The notes under the pieces are model-generated. The model had not been told where the DNA came from. It worked only from the letters and a program-made list of their open reading frames with translations, and did not search any database. From contig NC_136012.1 in NCBI RefSeq assembly GCF_048128805.1, positions 14,008,225 through 14,072,224 of the forward strand: 64,000 nucleotides of DNA, in the 5' to 3' direction. A program made the translations under genes and the position numbers. The stretch is from Centroberyx gerrardi (Eukaryota > Chordata > Actinopteri > Beryciformes > Berycidae). Numbering within the stretch: the first letter of the stretch is position 1; each line of letters opens with the position of its first letter. This document shows, piece by piece, positions 35,524-64,000 of this stretch.

Positions 35524-38500
35524 ATGGTGAAGTATTTCTGCTGTGCAGGTTTACTGAAAAGCTCCTGGGACCAAGTGTGTGTTGCATTTTGGCAACGATA
35601 TCCCAACCCTCACAGGTAATGAGAGTAGATATTTGTGGATAGGATACACTTTCACCTTCGATCTTTGCTTAATCTCCTTTAGCCAAACTGCTATAAATAG
35701 TTGAGATTGTGTGTAAACAGTTATATAATCAGACTATCTCTTACACCACCTAACAAGTGACACAGACACAGTACACAGAAAAGTTTGCCTTTTTTTGAAA
35801 GCGACATCCTCTCTTCTCCCCAGTAACCATGTTTTGACCGAGGACATCATTTTCCGAGAGGTTACTCCAGCCAACTGCCTCGTTTCCAGACGTCTGTTGA
35901 CCAAAACTAGCCGGGCGCCTCAATGGATGGAGCGGTACCTCCCGAAGCACATGGCCAGCAAGGCGTACATCATCGAGGATTCGATCGTGGACCCTCAGAC
36001 CAGGACCATGACCACACTGACGTGGAACATCAGCCACGCTCGCCTCATGGTACCGCGACGCCTGCTTCCACATGCATTCACCAACGCACAAAATATGAAC
36101 TGGGCTTCATGTTGCTTTTGTTTTGTTTCCCCTCTCTGCCCCAGTCTGTAGAGGAGCGGTGCGAGTACCACATTAACCCCGAGAATGGCAGCTGGACAGA
36201 GATAAAAAGAGAGGCTTGGATCTCCTCCAACGTCTATGGGCTCTCCAGAGCTATTCAGGTCAGTGGGCCAAAGGGGAGCACTAGACTACATAACACCCCA
36301 GGAAAAGTGGTGTGGGGCTTCCAGGAGGGAGACTCGCCCACATATGTTTCATGCTGTAATTAGTAATAGAATACACAATGTGAAGACGCAACAGCTGAGC
36401 AGTTGAAATCGTTTGCCAGAACTTGTGTTGCTGAATGATTTATGACCTGGAATCAGAGACGCCCCTAGCTGCTGTCAACTGTGACTGCTGGGTCAAAAGC
36501 TTTGAGAGCATAAGACAGTGAATGAGTAATGATGTGAGCTGTGTTGTCAACACAAGAGGTTTGCCTATCATGATTGACTTCACCTGTGTCCTCATTTTTT
36601 CAGGAATTCGGCCTCGCAAGGTTCAAGACCAGTGTTACAAAGACGATGAAAGGCTTTGAATTTGTCCTGGCCAGAATGCAAGGTACATTGTCATTTAGTT
36701 AATGATTGTTCCTCATCCAGCTGTATTTGATATAGTCCCTTATCACCATAGCGATGGGTTATTCAGTTATGATGCAGCTATAAATGTAATAAATCCACTG
36801 AGATAACTTGAGAAGATTTGATAGTTAATTACCCTACGAATGTGTTTGGGCAATACACTCAGCTCACAGTTTGGTTCAGTAACATTTTGACAAAGTTTTG
36901 ATGGAGACTGATTTTGCCTAAACCTTGTGTACAAAATATGCAAAACTGTTTTTAAAAATGTTAAATATTCAGTTGATTTGTATGTTCACATTATGTATTG
37001 TCCAAAGTCCTAATCATAGAAGCTGTTATTAGAAAGATCAGATATTTGCACTTTATGCTAATGAGACCATTCTTGGAATATTGGTAGTTCACTTAGAAAT
37101 TGTGTTTGCTCATTTCATTCATCACCACATAAGACAGTAATTATCAAGTATTCAGTCGCCAGCTAAATTTTATGATTTGCATTGAAGAAGACAATCTGAA
37201 TCTGGGCATCTGTCATTTATTTTAGATCTTTATTGCCAGGAACTCCATAATTTGCATTGAGTATTTGAAAATGACTCAAACAAAGGAATTGCCCAAACCA
37301 TTGTTTTTGTACATTTTATGCCTCAGGCATAAACAAGGAATCTGCGCTCACCAAATTAGTTCGGCTCCAATGTATTCCATGGACAAGTTCTCAAAATTAT
37401 GCATTCTCTAGGCCTGAAAATGGGCTCAGGTTATTTGTGAAACAAATGCCACTGAATTTTGTCATCTGTTTGGCATCTGTTTTTTACTGGCTGCTGACTT
37501 GCTGCAAAGAAATTCTTCTGAGACGTTGGCACGATGGCACAGTGACTGAAAATGTTTTATCCTGATATCAGTCCTAAAATGCTAAAAAGCTACTTTTTGA
37601 TACCTTTCTCCATTGAATGAAAGCATATGTTACAATGCAATGGAGTAAATCATTTTCTCTGTGATATTTGTACACGAGTTCTGCTTTTCTAAAGGATGAT
37701 CAGTTTATTTCCTCAGTACAAATTCCCATAAACAATAAGAAATCACTTTGATTTTTGTTCTCATTTGAAGCAAGCTTTTTGACACAATTAAATAACTTTA
37801 TAATGACCTAAAATACCAATAACTCCATATGGTAACTATAGGTATCCTTTTTTAGAAGTGCACCAATATCAGGAGTGGTGCTGATACTCAAACTTGGAAC
37901 AGCAAATTAATCCATCCTGATAATGTTACTTTATTGGCATAAGCTTTGGCACATTAAAATATTTTCCGACTGGTAGAAAAATGCCTGCAGGGTGGCAATT
38001 CCTGGAGCTGAGTGAAGCAAACTGCCAGCTGTGCCAACTTAAGGTTTTTCTGGCATGTTGAGAGTGGAGGAGAGGTGAAGCAGCTGACCAAGCCAGCCAA
38101 AGACAGCCAGAATAATACCAGAAGTGTAAAAAACTTAAAAACGTCCAAAAACTTTGCAGCAAATATTTCTCAAAAAGTTTTAAATGGCTTGACACTGGTA
38201 GGCGAAGCCGACTGACGTGAAGATGCTGCTGTTTGTTCCGCTCACACTCAGCAAGCTATGTCCTCTAGCCAATTTTCTGTTTTATTATTTTCATTTCATT
38301 TGATTGAGGATTGTTCTACAGTGGTCAGTGAACAATTTGATCAAATGAATAAATCAACACAAGTGATTCACTTGTTCCTGTGATTGTTTTATAATAGGCC
38401 AGTACTAGGCGACATGAATGATGGTTAATTAAGTAGTACTTGGATCAGTACTTGAATGTGAATCTCCTTTTAGTAAATTACTCCGATTGTAAAAGCTGAG

Positions 38501-38777
38501 AATCAACGCAAATTATACTGATATCATCATTAAAGTGCGTTGTTTATAACATAATTCAAAACTATAAAGGGACAGTAGTGCTTCTACTGAAGTGGATAAT
38601 TGCACCGTTCCAAGACTGAACCAATATTAACTACAACATGTGATCACTCCTGCAGGTGAAACTCCATCCAGAACGTTGGCGGAAACGGCTACAGAGCGGG
38701 CGAGGGAGACGGCGCTGGCAGCTAAGGAGAAAGCCAAAGACCTCGCCTCACATGCCCAGAAGAAACAGTATGTGTGA
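35524..38777 (+). CDS. prelid1: PRELI domain-containing protein 1 (mitochondrial lipid transfer)
   Basis: Five coding exons join in frame to 210 residues: 35524-35615, 35824-36049, 36145-36258, 36604-36682 and 38656-38777. PRELID1 with TRIAP1 shuttles phosphatidic acid across the mitochondrial intermembrane space for cardiolipin synthesis. The protein starts MVKYFCCAG and has SSWDQVCVAFWQRYPNP, HVLTEDIIFREVTP, RRLLTKT, VYGLSRAIQEFGLARFK and TKTMKGFEFVLARMQ, nearly matching human PRELID1. The C-terminal segment ARETALAAKEKAKDLA is the LEA-like, alanine/lysine-rich helix of the vertebrate protein. The length agrees with human (219), whose Gln-rich tail is shorter here (QKKQYV). The last intron is about 2 kb; the others are short. 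Teleosts often have two prelid1 copies, and which one this is cannot be decided here. Confidence 0.95.
36683..38655 (+). other. prelid1 intron 4
   Basis: A 1.97 kb AT-rich intron between the ATG CAA G and GT GAA ACT splice halves. No exon, RNA gene or clear repeat was recognised. Confidence 0.85.
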
Positions 38778-39800
38778 TGTGTTAGAGAAATCAATGGTTC
38801 TGTTGCCACTGACACCGGGACAGATTTGCCTTCACCCCCTCTCATGGTCCAGTTTATTATCTGGGGTGAGACAAACTGATCCCGGTGGTGGGCAGACGCC
38901 TCTGAGATGGTGGGTGGACCATGAAAGGCCTGAGCTGGGTTCAAGAGCCTGTTCCAGCCTCCTATTCCTCTGTTATACTGATTATACCTTTTGATACTAG
39001 AAGACCTCATCCTGGTCAAGTATATACCATAGATACATTCACGACCTGCCTGCATTGATACTCAAGTAGTTCTTGAGTAAGAAGAGAAGGAAAGGAAGCT
39101 TTCAAAGGACGGTTGAACGCAGCTCTTGGGCGCCATAAAAATGGTAGTAGCACTTCATCAACCTCGACACCTGCTCCCTCGATCTTTGCTCAACCTCTGT
39201 GCCCATCTACAGTACGCCCTATTTACTGTTCTATTACAACACTGAAAGTATTTCATGTTATTTACCTCTCTACTTGACCTATTCTTAACAGCTGCTCACA
39301 CAGAAGCTGGCATTACCACAGAATAGCTATGATTTATCCAAATTCATGTTGAAAATTTGTGTTGATTTGTTAATGTTTTGTTTTAATCGCATACAATCTC
39401 GGTATGTTTCTGTTAGTTCAGCTCACCCAATCTTAACTTGATCCTCGCACCTCGATTCATGATGATATTTTTTCCGATTCAAAATATTTCATTGCTTCAA
39501 ATTGAAGTTTTTGCTGTGATGATGGGTCCACTTTATTGGCAGTCAAAGCTTGAAAAGGAGTGCTCCGAACTTCAGCGGTTTGGCCTGTCACTCTGCACTT
39601 GATATTGTGATAAGACCTGATTGCAGTGGATATCAGCATCTGTACCTAAATTTGAAATGCTTCAAAGTGTATAAAAGGCAAAAATGATACCTTGTTTTGT
39701 ACATCCATTCTCAGTTTATGTCAAATCTAATGAAAACCCCTGTAAAGATATGCTCTTACTTTTGCAATGGTATCAGCTTGTCAATAAATATAATTTTTCT
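38778..39800 (+). other. prelid1: prelid1 3' UTR
   Basis: Sequence from the stop codon to a polyadenylation signal AATAAA at 39783-39788. The TTTTT-rich stretch following it is compatible with a downstream element. About 1 kb long. Confidence 0.6.
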
Positions 39801-39825
39801 TAACCATTATGCTGTGAGTTCTTTG

Positions 39826-39855
39826 AAGACTAAGGGGCAGCTGTCCCTTAGTCTT
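39826..39855. repeat. Perfect 11-bp hairpin between two convergent gene ends
   Basis: AAGACTAAGGG and CCCTTAGTCTT flank an 8-base loop. It lies about 40 bp after the prelid1 polyadenylation signal and about 100 bp before the mxd3 one. Confidence 0.75.
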
Positions 39856-39959
39856 AGGTTTTTGTTCCAGCTCTACTCTTGCACTGTTACACCATCTCAG
39901 TTGGAATGAATGTCTCATTGTATAATACAATCTGAAACATGTATTAAATATAGAAAATA

Positions 39960-41195
39960 TTTATTCATACAAAAGCATACACTAGTACAAAAATGCTACA
40001 TAATATTACTGGGAGGAGAGACAGATGAATGCATACATACTGTGACAAGGTAATAAGGCATCTTGCATATACAATTTAGAAGGCAAAATGCACTTCAGAG
40101 TATTAAATACACAGTAATGAATAAGATACAAATACTTGTAATACAGCAGAAATTGCATAATGATTACAAGTAGACCATGTCCTGACAACGGTGAATCTGC
40201 TGCATGCATAATTGGCATTGTATTGACAAATGCACATGCAATGAAGTGCATAATTGTAATAGTGAACAAGACATAGAAACATTCAAGTTCATATTAGCAA
40301 TTAATAAAAACATAACATTAATCATTAGACCCATGCAAGGAGTCACTGCATTTCTTTCACCATTTGTCCTTAACACAGGTATAAGCATCGATATTCTTGC
40401 ACTTAATTACAAACTAATTGTGTACAAATACACCAAATGAGTATGTGGTATAATTGCTTAATTGCCAGATATAAAATGTGCAAATATGACCAGTTTATTT
40501 CTGTTCACTGTTCAGACTGATATACCCACAACCCTTTGAGACAAAACAAGTGCAATGTGTGAATGTGTTGTGCAACAGAGGAAAAAGAATAAAATACATG
40601 ACAATTATCATTAATACATAGTACAGGTTACTGTATAAGTGCATGCTACACATTATGACTTGAAATATGAGCTTAGTGCTGAAGAAAAGCTGTATATATA
40701 GTAGTAGACCAAATCCATTTTAAGGCAGAATTCAGTATAATACTGAAAAATAAGTTAAAAAATTTGAATAAAACAGCCCTTGAAAGATTTAAAAACTCGG
40801 AGTGAAATTATTTGAATGCTTGTACGTGATAACAAGCACACAGCTCATGGCTTTGGAATAAAATGCCACTGCTTGATGATGCTAGTAGATATTTATAGAT
40901 ATGTGTAATGTGTTGTCCATCCCAGCCCAGTGATTTTAACTGCTATTCAGTGCAAATGGACACAGCTCATTGGGGCCCAACATCACCACTTAGCTTGTAG
41001 TCAGACTTCTGTTACATATTTTGAAAAGGAGAATTTATAAAGTTACCCCCTTCTGTCAGAGATAGAGTTCAACTGTACAGTAACATTTTCTCTCCATTCT
41101 CCCTTGTCCTCCATTTTCTTCTCTGCCTCGTTTTTTGGAATGTTTTCTCCTCTTCCTTTCCTCCTCGTTAGGTTAATGAGCTGAGTTTACTGCTG
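39960..41195 (-). other. mxd3: mxd3 3' UTR
   Basis: AT-rich sequence downstream of the mxd3 stop on the minus strand. The candidate AATAAA signal on that strand occupies 39965-39960. The mxd3 and prelid1 transcripts therefore end within about 150 bp of each other. Confidence 0.55.
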
Positions 41196-44100
41196 TCATA
41201 ACCAGGCTCTGTCCATGCTGGAGTAACAGTGGTCTACGTCAGTGTGTGTCACACTCAGTCCATCAGAGTCCACACACTCAAACACGATGCTCTCCACGTC
41301 AACCTCCACATCCTCTGTAATAGAACGAACCACAGGTCAAATCCCGTTAGCAGAGAAAAATACATTTGTGTCAGTTTCTAGTCTGTGTTTCAAACAGTGC
41401 TAATTTTGGTGACAAATAAGGGAAATATCAACAAACATATTACATAAATATCAAAAACTCGGGACCATAAACTCCAATTAAAATAAATACTACAATGACT
41501 CAGCCTGGTGATGAACAAAGGTGTCACGACTTGAATTCATTAGGAGACATGCTTTTGCCTTCAGACAGAGAGCTTAAATGAATATTTCCATTAAAATCTT
41601 TGTCATAAATTTAACTAAACTTGTAGCCAATATAGATGTCACAAAGAGAAATAGAACAAAAATATGACTGGTTTGGATGTGACAGAGTTAACGAAAGAGA
41701 TTTTGCAGATTAAGACAAACCCTACAAAACAGCCTATGACTAAAATGTGGCCAGAAACTAACACCTCTGAGACTAAACCTAAATCTGAAACCGCTGCCAA
41801 CATAACTGGCTTCAAACATGCTTTGCCGCGGCTTAGAATCATCTCGACTGAAGGACTGAGACGGGACAGTCCTACCTCTGTCGGAGTCGGACCTCTCGGA
41901 GGACATGGCGGACCCCAGGCTGTCGTTCCTCATCCTCTCTGTGCCTCTCTGCAGCTGCTCCAGCCGAACCCGCAGCTCTCTCTGCTCCCAGCGCAGGCGG
42001 CCCTTCAGCTGCTCCGCGCGCTCGTCCTGCTCCTGCAGCTTCTGAGGCGAGGAAACAGAGGCGGAGAGAGAGATGAGCACCGGCCAGTACTACAGACACA
42101 ACTGACACTGGATAAGGAAGAGGAAAGAGTAACACAGTGGCCTTATTCCAGTGTATTAACCTGTGGGAAAGTATTCTAAGTACACAATGTTACTGTGCAG
42201 GTAAAAAAAAAATTCTCCCTAATACATACAGTAACAACACTGGTTTAATGAGGTCATTCAAAAGGTGTGTTACACTGTTCAAAGTACATTATGTATTAGA
42301 GAGATTGTCATCAAGTACCTACACAGTAATATTATGTACTACTACTTGCATTACTTCTCTATAGGTTAATACAATGGAATAAAGCCACTGTAAAGTATTA
42401 CAGAGGAAAGCACTAAGCACTGCCAGAGAAAGCACAATAACAGAGCAGTAACTCTCAAACATGGCAACATCACATGGAAATTAAGAGTAGAAAATAGCAT
42501 GGAGCCAGTATGAACAGCATGTCAAAGCAGAATACCACAGTGAATAACAATGTGTGACTTCATTTCATCCTCTCAACATCATGCTCTCTCCGCCAGCAGT
42601 GCAATCTGAGCGTAAAGTCTTACTGTGTGACAGTGCGGTGTGTTTACCTTTATGTGAAGCTGTGCACGTCTGAGCAGGTTGAGGGTGGTGTTCCTCATCG
42701 AGTCAGATGACAGGGGAACTTGCTGCTTGAGCTGCTCCAGGCAGTGCCTCAGCTGAGCTCGTCTGCACAACACAACAAGCAACAATTGGCACTATCAATG
42801 CAAGCGCAAATAAGACATTTAAGAATATAAGAGAACACTTATAGGAGCTTTAATAACAATAAACACAACAAGGCTCTGTTCTGCTTCTTTTCTAACTATC
42901 ACCAACATAATAAATGTCTCTTGAGATGAAACACAGACAACTACAATCTTTAGCTAACTCATATGTAGTGAATTATATGCAAATGAATTCATTCAACCTT
43001 TATGTAGTTCTCGGAAAATACATTGAGGGTTAGAGCCCTCTGTTTCAATGGTGCCGAGATTACAAATAGGTAAAACAAAACTTAAAACACAAGAAAGAAG
43101 AGAAGAAGAAGTAAATTAATAGAAATAAAAAGGAATCCCATTATATTTTAAAATCAAGGTCTAAAATGATCCAGATGCCACTTTAAAGCAAGTCATCTGT
43201 CCTATTGAAAACAGAAATAATATAAACTACAAAGGAAATAAATCAAAGCAATGACAATCAAAACTAACAAGAGTTAGAATCAGTGACTTAAAAAGATTTT
43301 TTGATGCAACTAAATATTTCGTACCTGTTTTTTTCCAGCTCATTGTGAACTGACCTGCAATTAAGAAAGAGTTTAATTAGTTTCAAAAACAAGCGCGAGA
43401 ATTATTGCTGCTTAGGAATAAGACTTGGTAAGGTAATAGTGAATAAAGCTGTAGTAGTTGAGGAAAACTAAATGTCAAGTTTGAGAGCCACACCCTCCTG
43501 TCCAGTAGACTGTTATGAATGCAATCACCTATTGCCACCAGCAGATATCTTTTTGCTCCTCTGTTTGCTTCTCTTATCGGAGTCGTCTGGACTGAGAGGC
43601 AGCAGTGAAGCATAGCCATGTTCTGCCTCTGTAGTGGAAAGATGACACACACACACCTGTGTTAAACAGCTATACCCAACATCAGTGCACTGGCTTTGAT
43701 TTTCAATGTTAGTAATGTTAACGCTTAATGTGTTTTTCCATCACAAGTAACATTAGCAGCATCGAGTACTAAAATGAACGGTGTATTAGTATCTACCAAT
43801 GTAAGTTTTAAGATAGCATTCGCAACAAGTAAACTAAATTGACGTAGACAGAAACACTGGTGTTGTCATCAGCATCACCAGCCTGACGTTTTGTTTCCTG
43901 CTTTTGGCGCCATCACACAGTAACTGTTTGCAAAATAGATGGCTATAGCTTCACAAGCAGAAACATCCACCTTAGATACACTGTCTACAATGAGTAGAAA
44001 CGGGATGAAACTTGCAATACAGCCCCCTCAATCTCACTTTCATTTATTGTGATCAGCGCTCAGCGCCGCTGCAATACATTTTCAAACTGGAGCAGAATTG

Positions 44101-44403
44101 GCGCCTTTGAGTACAAAGATGAGAGCGATATGTAGGTCACTGAGTCAGACTGGGAAGACCGACTTTAACAACCTTACAGCTAGGATCTCGATGATTTGTG
44201 AATCAATTGTCCCTTATTACTTCTTCATATATGTTTTGCATGCATGTTTGCATTTTCTTCATTGTGCATTTTGTTGTTTTAACACTAACCAACTTCCCTC
44301 CCCGTAGACTGACAGTTGTCATGTAATAATTACCTCGTTCTCGTCTCTCCAAAAACTCCGCGGCCTGCAGAAGCACCTGGATGTTACAAATGTTCGCTTC
44401 CAT
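41196..44403 (-). CDS. mxd3: MAX dimerization protein 3 (Mad3), bHLH-zip repressor
   Basis: Six coding exons join in frame to 199 residues: 44334-44403, 43529-43628, 43325-43354, 42648-42762, 41876-42041 and 41196-41314. MXD3 pairs with MAX at E-boxes and recruits SIN3 to oppose MYC. The SIN3-interacting domain is intact at the N-terminus ([18 protein letters not shown], then HGYASLLP). The basic region and helix 1 read [27 protein letters not shown], followed by helix 2 ([14 protein letters not shown]) and the zipper [20 protein letters not shown]. The C-terminus keeps [21 protein letters not shown] and a final RAWL. Human MXD3 (206 residues) ends AWL and sits beside PRELID1. Exon 3 is only 30 nt and encodes the basic region. 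One of the basic arginines of human MXD3 (EKRRRAQ) is Asn here. Confidence 0.95.
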
Positions 44404-45840
44404 TTTAAATTTGTTTAAACTGAGTGATACGCGGGCAGCTCAGCCTACTGTAGTACTAGCGTCAAGAGCCTTGAAGTAGCTATGTGTGCTACGTCCACAG
44501 TTCAACGAACCCCAACACTGGTGCTGCCTTCAGGTGCTCCGCGGAAGCTCCTACTTCTGAGCTCTTAAGTCCTATATACGATTTGCCGTGCATTTAAGTG
44601 CGTTTGGTCGGAAATACCAACAAAATTGACCCTGTAACAAAAGCATTGGCTGCTGTTTGATTATTATAGACATAAAGCAACTGAGAGCTAGTTTGTGCAG
44701 CAGCACTTGCCTGGTGTCCAGCACTCATGAATCGCAGTCTTTAGCACTTTAATCGCCATGCGAATTCAAAAAGTGCTACAGACTGCGATTCATGGGGGTT
44801 GAACACCCGGCAACAGCAGCACAGAATAAAGAGTAAATGTGCATGTATTCGGTTGATGTTTTAGTAAACAGAAAAATGTGACAAATCTGCTTTAAAATGG
44901 AAACATACAGCAATGCTAATTATTTGCCCAATATGCCCAACAATAATGTATAATAACGAAATATATCACTTTAACAATCAACAAGACTCTCATGCCCTCT
45001 CTCCCTTAAACGTCACTTCTTGGCAACTCGGGTGTCAAAGTAAAATCCGCTTTCCCACTCGTATTTATCACCTTTTTGGGTCGTTCATGTGCGTTTAGGT
45101 CGTAATAGCGATATTTCCGAAAGCATTTGAAGGCAGCGAGACACCATATAGAGACGTCATCATAAAGCCCCCTCCTCGACCACTCCTTTTCAAACTTCCA
45201 CAGCGCGCCTTTATTTTATAACATTTGGCCTACATATTCTACTTATGCACATTTTCACTTCTTGTTTGATCTACAACAAAAAATACATTAATTAAACGAT
45301 GCATCACCTGTCCATCTGCAAACTACACACAGGTCTAGCTCTATTGAAAGTATATGTATGAAAAGTTATTTGTTTTTTTTTTGTTTGTTTTTTGCTTACT
45401 CTCCCTCTCCATTAATTGATATAGACCATGGCTCTATTGAGTGAATAAAAGGTCTTCATTTCAACTCCACCCCCAAACATATTGTATCCACCATTTATCT
45501 GTTGCGTTTTCATTTTATATTTATAACCTGCAGATTCAGCTACATAATATAAATTCACTTTTTAGGCCGCATACAGAAAGGAGTGATACTACGTTACATA
45601 TACATACGTATTTAGAGATCTGGCATAACATCGTCATATGCTTGAACATAATGAAATGCTCGTTTTATTGTGTGCGCTCATAGTAAATATGCTACACTCC
45701 AGACAGTGGGAGGACTGCCACCACTTAATATGGCAGCGTCGAGCTTCAACGCATGAGCGAGGTTTCAGTTCTACTCTGCGGAAGAGAGTGAAGCCGCTTT
45801 GCCAGCAGTATCTTTAACCTATGAACTCCAGAGTGTGCCA
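44404..45840. other. Divergent spacer between mxd3 and fam193b
   Basis: The two genes are transcribed away from each other across about 1.5 kb, including their unmapped 5' UTRs and promoters. A 42-bp-arm hairpin (44709-44811) lies 300 bp upstream of the mxd3 start codon. No further gene was recognised. Confidence 0.6.
44709..44811. repeat. Long imperfect hairpin, 42-nt arms and 19-nt loop
   Basis: The arm 44709-44750 matches the reverse complement of 44770-44811 at 36 of 42 positions. The inner 25 bp (starting CATGAATCGCAGTCT) have a single mismatch. The overall size (about 100 nt) and shape resemble a microRNA precursor, but no known microRNA was recognised. A small palindromic element is equally possible. 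Confidence 0.75.
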
Positions 45841-45977
45841 GTACTCCGCCATATTGACTGTTGTCTTGACTGGAGGAGATAGAGAACATTTGAGGTCCAA
45901 GAAGAAACGAAACTGTGCTCTTAAAATAATCAAAACTGGTGCAAACTGGGCCAAAGGATATTACAAACACCCGTGTG
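45841..45977 (+). promoter_or_regulatory. fam193b: fam193b 5' leader with YY1-like site
   Basis: CCGCCATATT at 45846-45855 matches the YY1 core (GCCATNTT), and an opposite-strand ATATGGC lies at about 45729. YY1 sites often sit just downstream of TATA-less transcription starts, so the start is probably near 45.7-45.8 kb. Motif evidence only. Confidence 0.35.
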
Positions 45978-55468
<9,491 letters not shown>

Positions 55469-57348
55469 CTTGGATGCGTGCCAGAATAAAACTTCCCACC
55501 ATGAACTGTCTCAACCCTGTTTGGCCTGAGGCCTTTTCTCATTCCCTATTTTCTTCTCTTCCTCACTAAGCCAAGGGACCCTGGTTCAAAATCATTTTTT
55601 CCATTCAGAAGACTGAAATACTTTCGGCTAACAAGCCAGGGATCATTCACAAGGCCAACTCTACCCTTTGCTATCTTTGCAATGTTCACTAAATGAGAGG
55701 TGCAAAATGGAAAAAACACATCTGTTAAATCCACTGCATCCATGTGCTTAATTATGTAGTATGTAAACAGTTACCTTACATGAAATAAATATGTTTTTAT
55801 CGCAAATCTGGGACATTTTAACGTTGTTAAACCTCTGAATTCCAATACGTTCAATTTGGTGCTCTAAAAATATTGTTGCTCATCCATTATTACATTGTGC
55901 ATTGATTGTGGTTTTCTAGCTTATTTCCCACTACACCAATCTCACTAGACACTAGAGATATTTCAGCTTAGAATATTTGACAGTTTGAAGAATGTCCTGT
56001 TAAGGAGGAGCTTAAGACAATTTGTGAGCTTAATTTGGGGGAAAAGACACTTGCACCCTCCACTTTTCATGCGGGGGACTCATGGCATTCTGGTCTCATG
56101 GAGGTGACTATTGTGTTTTTGCGCCATGCTTATCCTTTCAATGTTTTCTCGCAAGCAGACTGCAGTGCATTTGGTGGTTGTTGGTAGTTTTTAATTGGAA
56201 TAGCTTGCTCAAGTTTTAATTATGATCAACCAATTATGTAGGAATCAGTAATAGAAAGATGAAATAACAACGCTTGATGGCCTATCTACTACGCTGTTAT
56301 CTTTTTGTATGAAATTGTGAAATGAAGTTTTTTTTAAAAACATGAATGTTTGCAAAGTTATCAGTACGCCAACAACACTAATATAAACTTGTGGAGAAAA
56401 AAATCAATTTACTGTGTATAACACTTGGCTCACAGGATGCATCTTTAGAAGATGTAATGGGTTAATTCAAATTTCCCCATGCATGATATGTAAAAAGAAA
56501 AAAAGAAAAAAAAAAAGATGCTGTCCCCGAATCCTATCTTGGGCAAAGTTCACTGTGTCTGTTGCTTCAATGTCTATCCTCCCTTGGTGTTAAACTTGAA
56601 CTATTATCTCCTCCATGGTGTTCTATAATCTAGCTCTATAATCTGACGCCTTGTCAACACTCTACTATCTGTTGTCCAGTAGAAGAAAGGTTGAGTCCCC
56701 TACCGCTGTCTCGGCACCCTTGAACTGTTAGTTTGACCCTCAAATTCCAGCAGTGACACAGCTCTCTCAGTTGAAGGTACACCAGTGCACAAAGTTCATT
56801 TTAAAGTTGGGACCTATCACATAATGTTTCACACAATTATTTCAATGTTTGTACATATTCAGTGATTTTTTTAGGGCCTTTTGTCATGATTTCTGGGGGT
56901 TGTGTGTGTGATATACTTTCAACCATGCTACTATCTTCACAGTACTGTGACCTTGGTGGCACCCTCCACCTCTGCTAACGTATCTGAAGTCCAAGTCTTG
57001 AATATCCTTCTTTGATGAGAAAAAACTGACTCAAGAGTTGATACTGTTGGGAAGAGGGCCTCTGGATTTACATTAGTCGCCACGTTTTATTTGAAGGCTT
57101 ACAGTGAGATGGGTTATTTCTTTCCTAAATCTGTGCTGAGATTTTGTTTTCATATAACATCTCTGATGCTTTCCAGGTTATATTCAACTAGAGAACATTA
57201 TCTTAATGTTTGGAATGTAGATTTATACTATACCAGTAATAGCCAAGTGTATGTTGGCTTATTTGTTTTTTTTTTATTATTCACTTTTGATACTGTGAAA
57301 ATCTTTCGTTCAGAAAGATTAAAAACAATACAGTTTTGACAAAATAAA
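55469..57348 (+). other. fam193b: fam193b 3' UTR with two candidate polyadenylation signals
   Basis: AATAAA at 55784-55789 would give a UTR of about 0.3 kb. A second AATAAA at 57343-57348 would give about 1.9 kb. The interval is AT-rich and shows no other gene, so alternative polyadenylation is plausible. ddx41 begins only about 350 bp later. Confidence 0.5.
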
Positions 57349-57698
57349 GTGTGGTGTTTGCTTTCTAAGTTTATCCTTGGCTCTCATGAATTTTCATGAG
57401 CATGAGATGCTTCTGTACAACAAGGTCATGCTAACACCAGACTTACAACTGAAACCACCAGACTGTGTGAAACCACCTTGAACGAGGCGCCTGTTGAACG
57501 CTCTTTGAGTTTGAGGAGCGTACACAACGCCTCGACAAAGTTTGACCCTCCCAGCTCTCCGTACAGAAACAAACCGATTGCGTGCCCGTGTCGTGTAAAC
57601 ATGTGCATTAGGTATATTTAACGTATCTTAGGCAAACTATATTGGCCATAACGGCGTGTCTTTATTATAGGTAGGACATTGCAACATTGGTAACTAAA

Positions 57699-63966
<6,268 letters not shown>

Positions 63967-64000
63967 GTGAGAGAATATTGTCTATGATCTGAATTACATA

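Overview
This window is vertebrate nuclear DNA, almost certainly from a teleost fish. The genes have short vertebrate-type exons bounded by gt/ag splice sites. Intergenic DNA is rich in (CA)n, (CT)n and tetranucleotide tracts typical of fish. The gene order matches blocks of human 5q35.3 but includes a Y7-type neuropeptide Y receptor, which mammals have lost. Gene density (seven protein-coding genes in 64 kb) suggests a fairly compact fish genome; the species cannot be fixed from sequence alone.

Layout. (1) 1-17.2 kb: the 5' end of flt4 (VEGF receptor 3), minus strand. Coding exons 1-3 are present and separated by a 13.6 kb first intron; the rest of the gene lies beyond position 1. (2) 20.8-26.0 kb: a RING / coiled-coil / B30.2-SPRY E3 ligase of the TRIM family, minus strand, six coding exons, no B-box. 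(3) 28.8-33.7 kb: a Y2-subfamily NPY receptor, probably npy7r, plus strand, with an intronless coding region behind a noncoding 5' exon. (4) 34.4-39.8 kb: prelid1, plus strand. (5) 39.9-44.4 kb: mxd3, minus strand, tail to tail with prelid1. (6) 45.8-57.4 kb: fam193b, plus strand, ten coding exons. (7) 57.7 kb to the right edge: ddx41, plus strand, 14 exons seen, truncated by the window end.

Exon boundaries were read by hand from splice sites, reading-frame phase and remembered human family sequences. Every multi-exon model closes in frame. No cell-biological pathway joins all the genes; they are a conserved synteny block. prelid1-mxd3 and fam193b-ddx41 are neighbours in human too.

Noncoding content worth reading: a piggyBac-type MITE with TTAA ends and a second palindromic MITE, both in flt4 intron 1; a perfect 53-bp inverted repeat upstream of npy7r; a 42-bp-arm hairpin between mxd3 and fam193b; a TIR element plus two solo ends of the same family in fam193b intron 3; and clusters of GCTAGC/GTTAGC words just downstream of several gene starts. 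I saw no tRNA, rRNA, CRISPR array, retroviral or Polinton-like element, and no convincing undescribed biological system. The best leads are the two hairpins, the B-box-less TRIM, and the start-proximal GCTAGC clusters.
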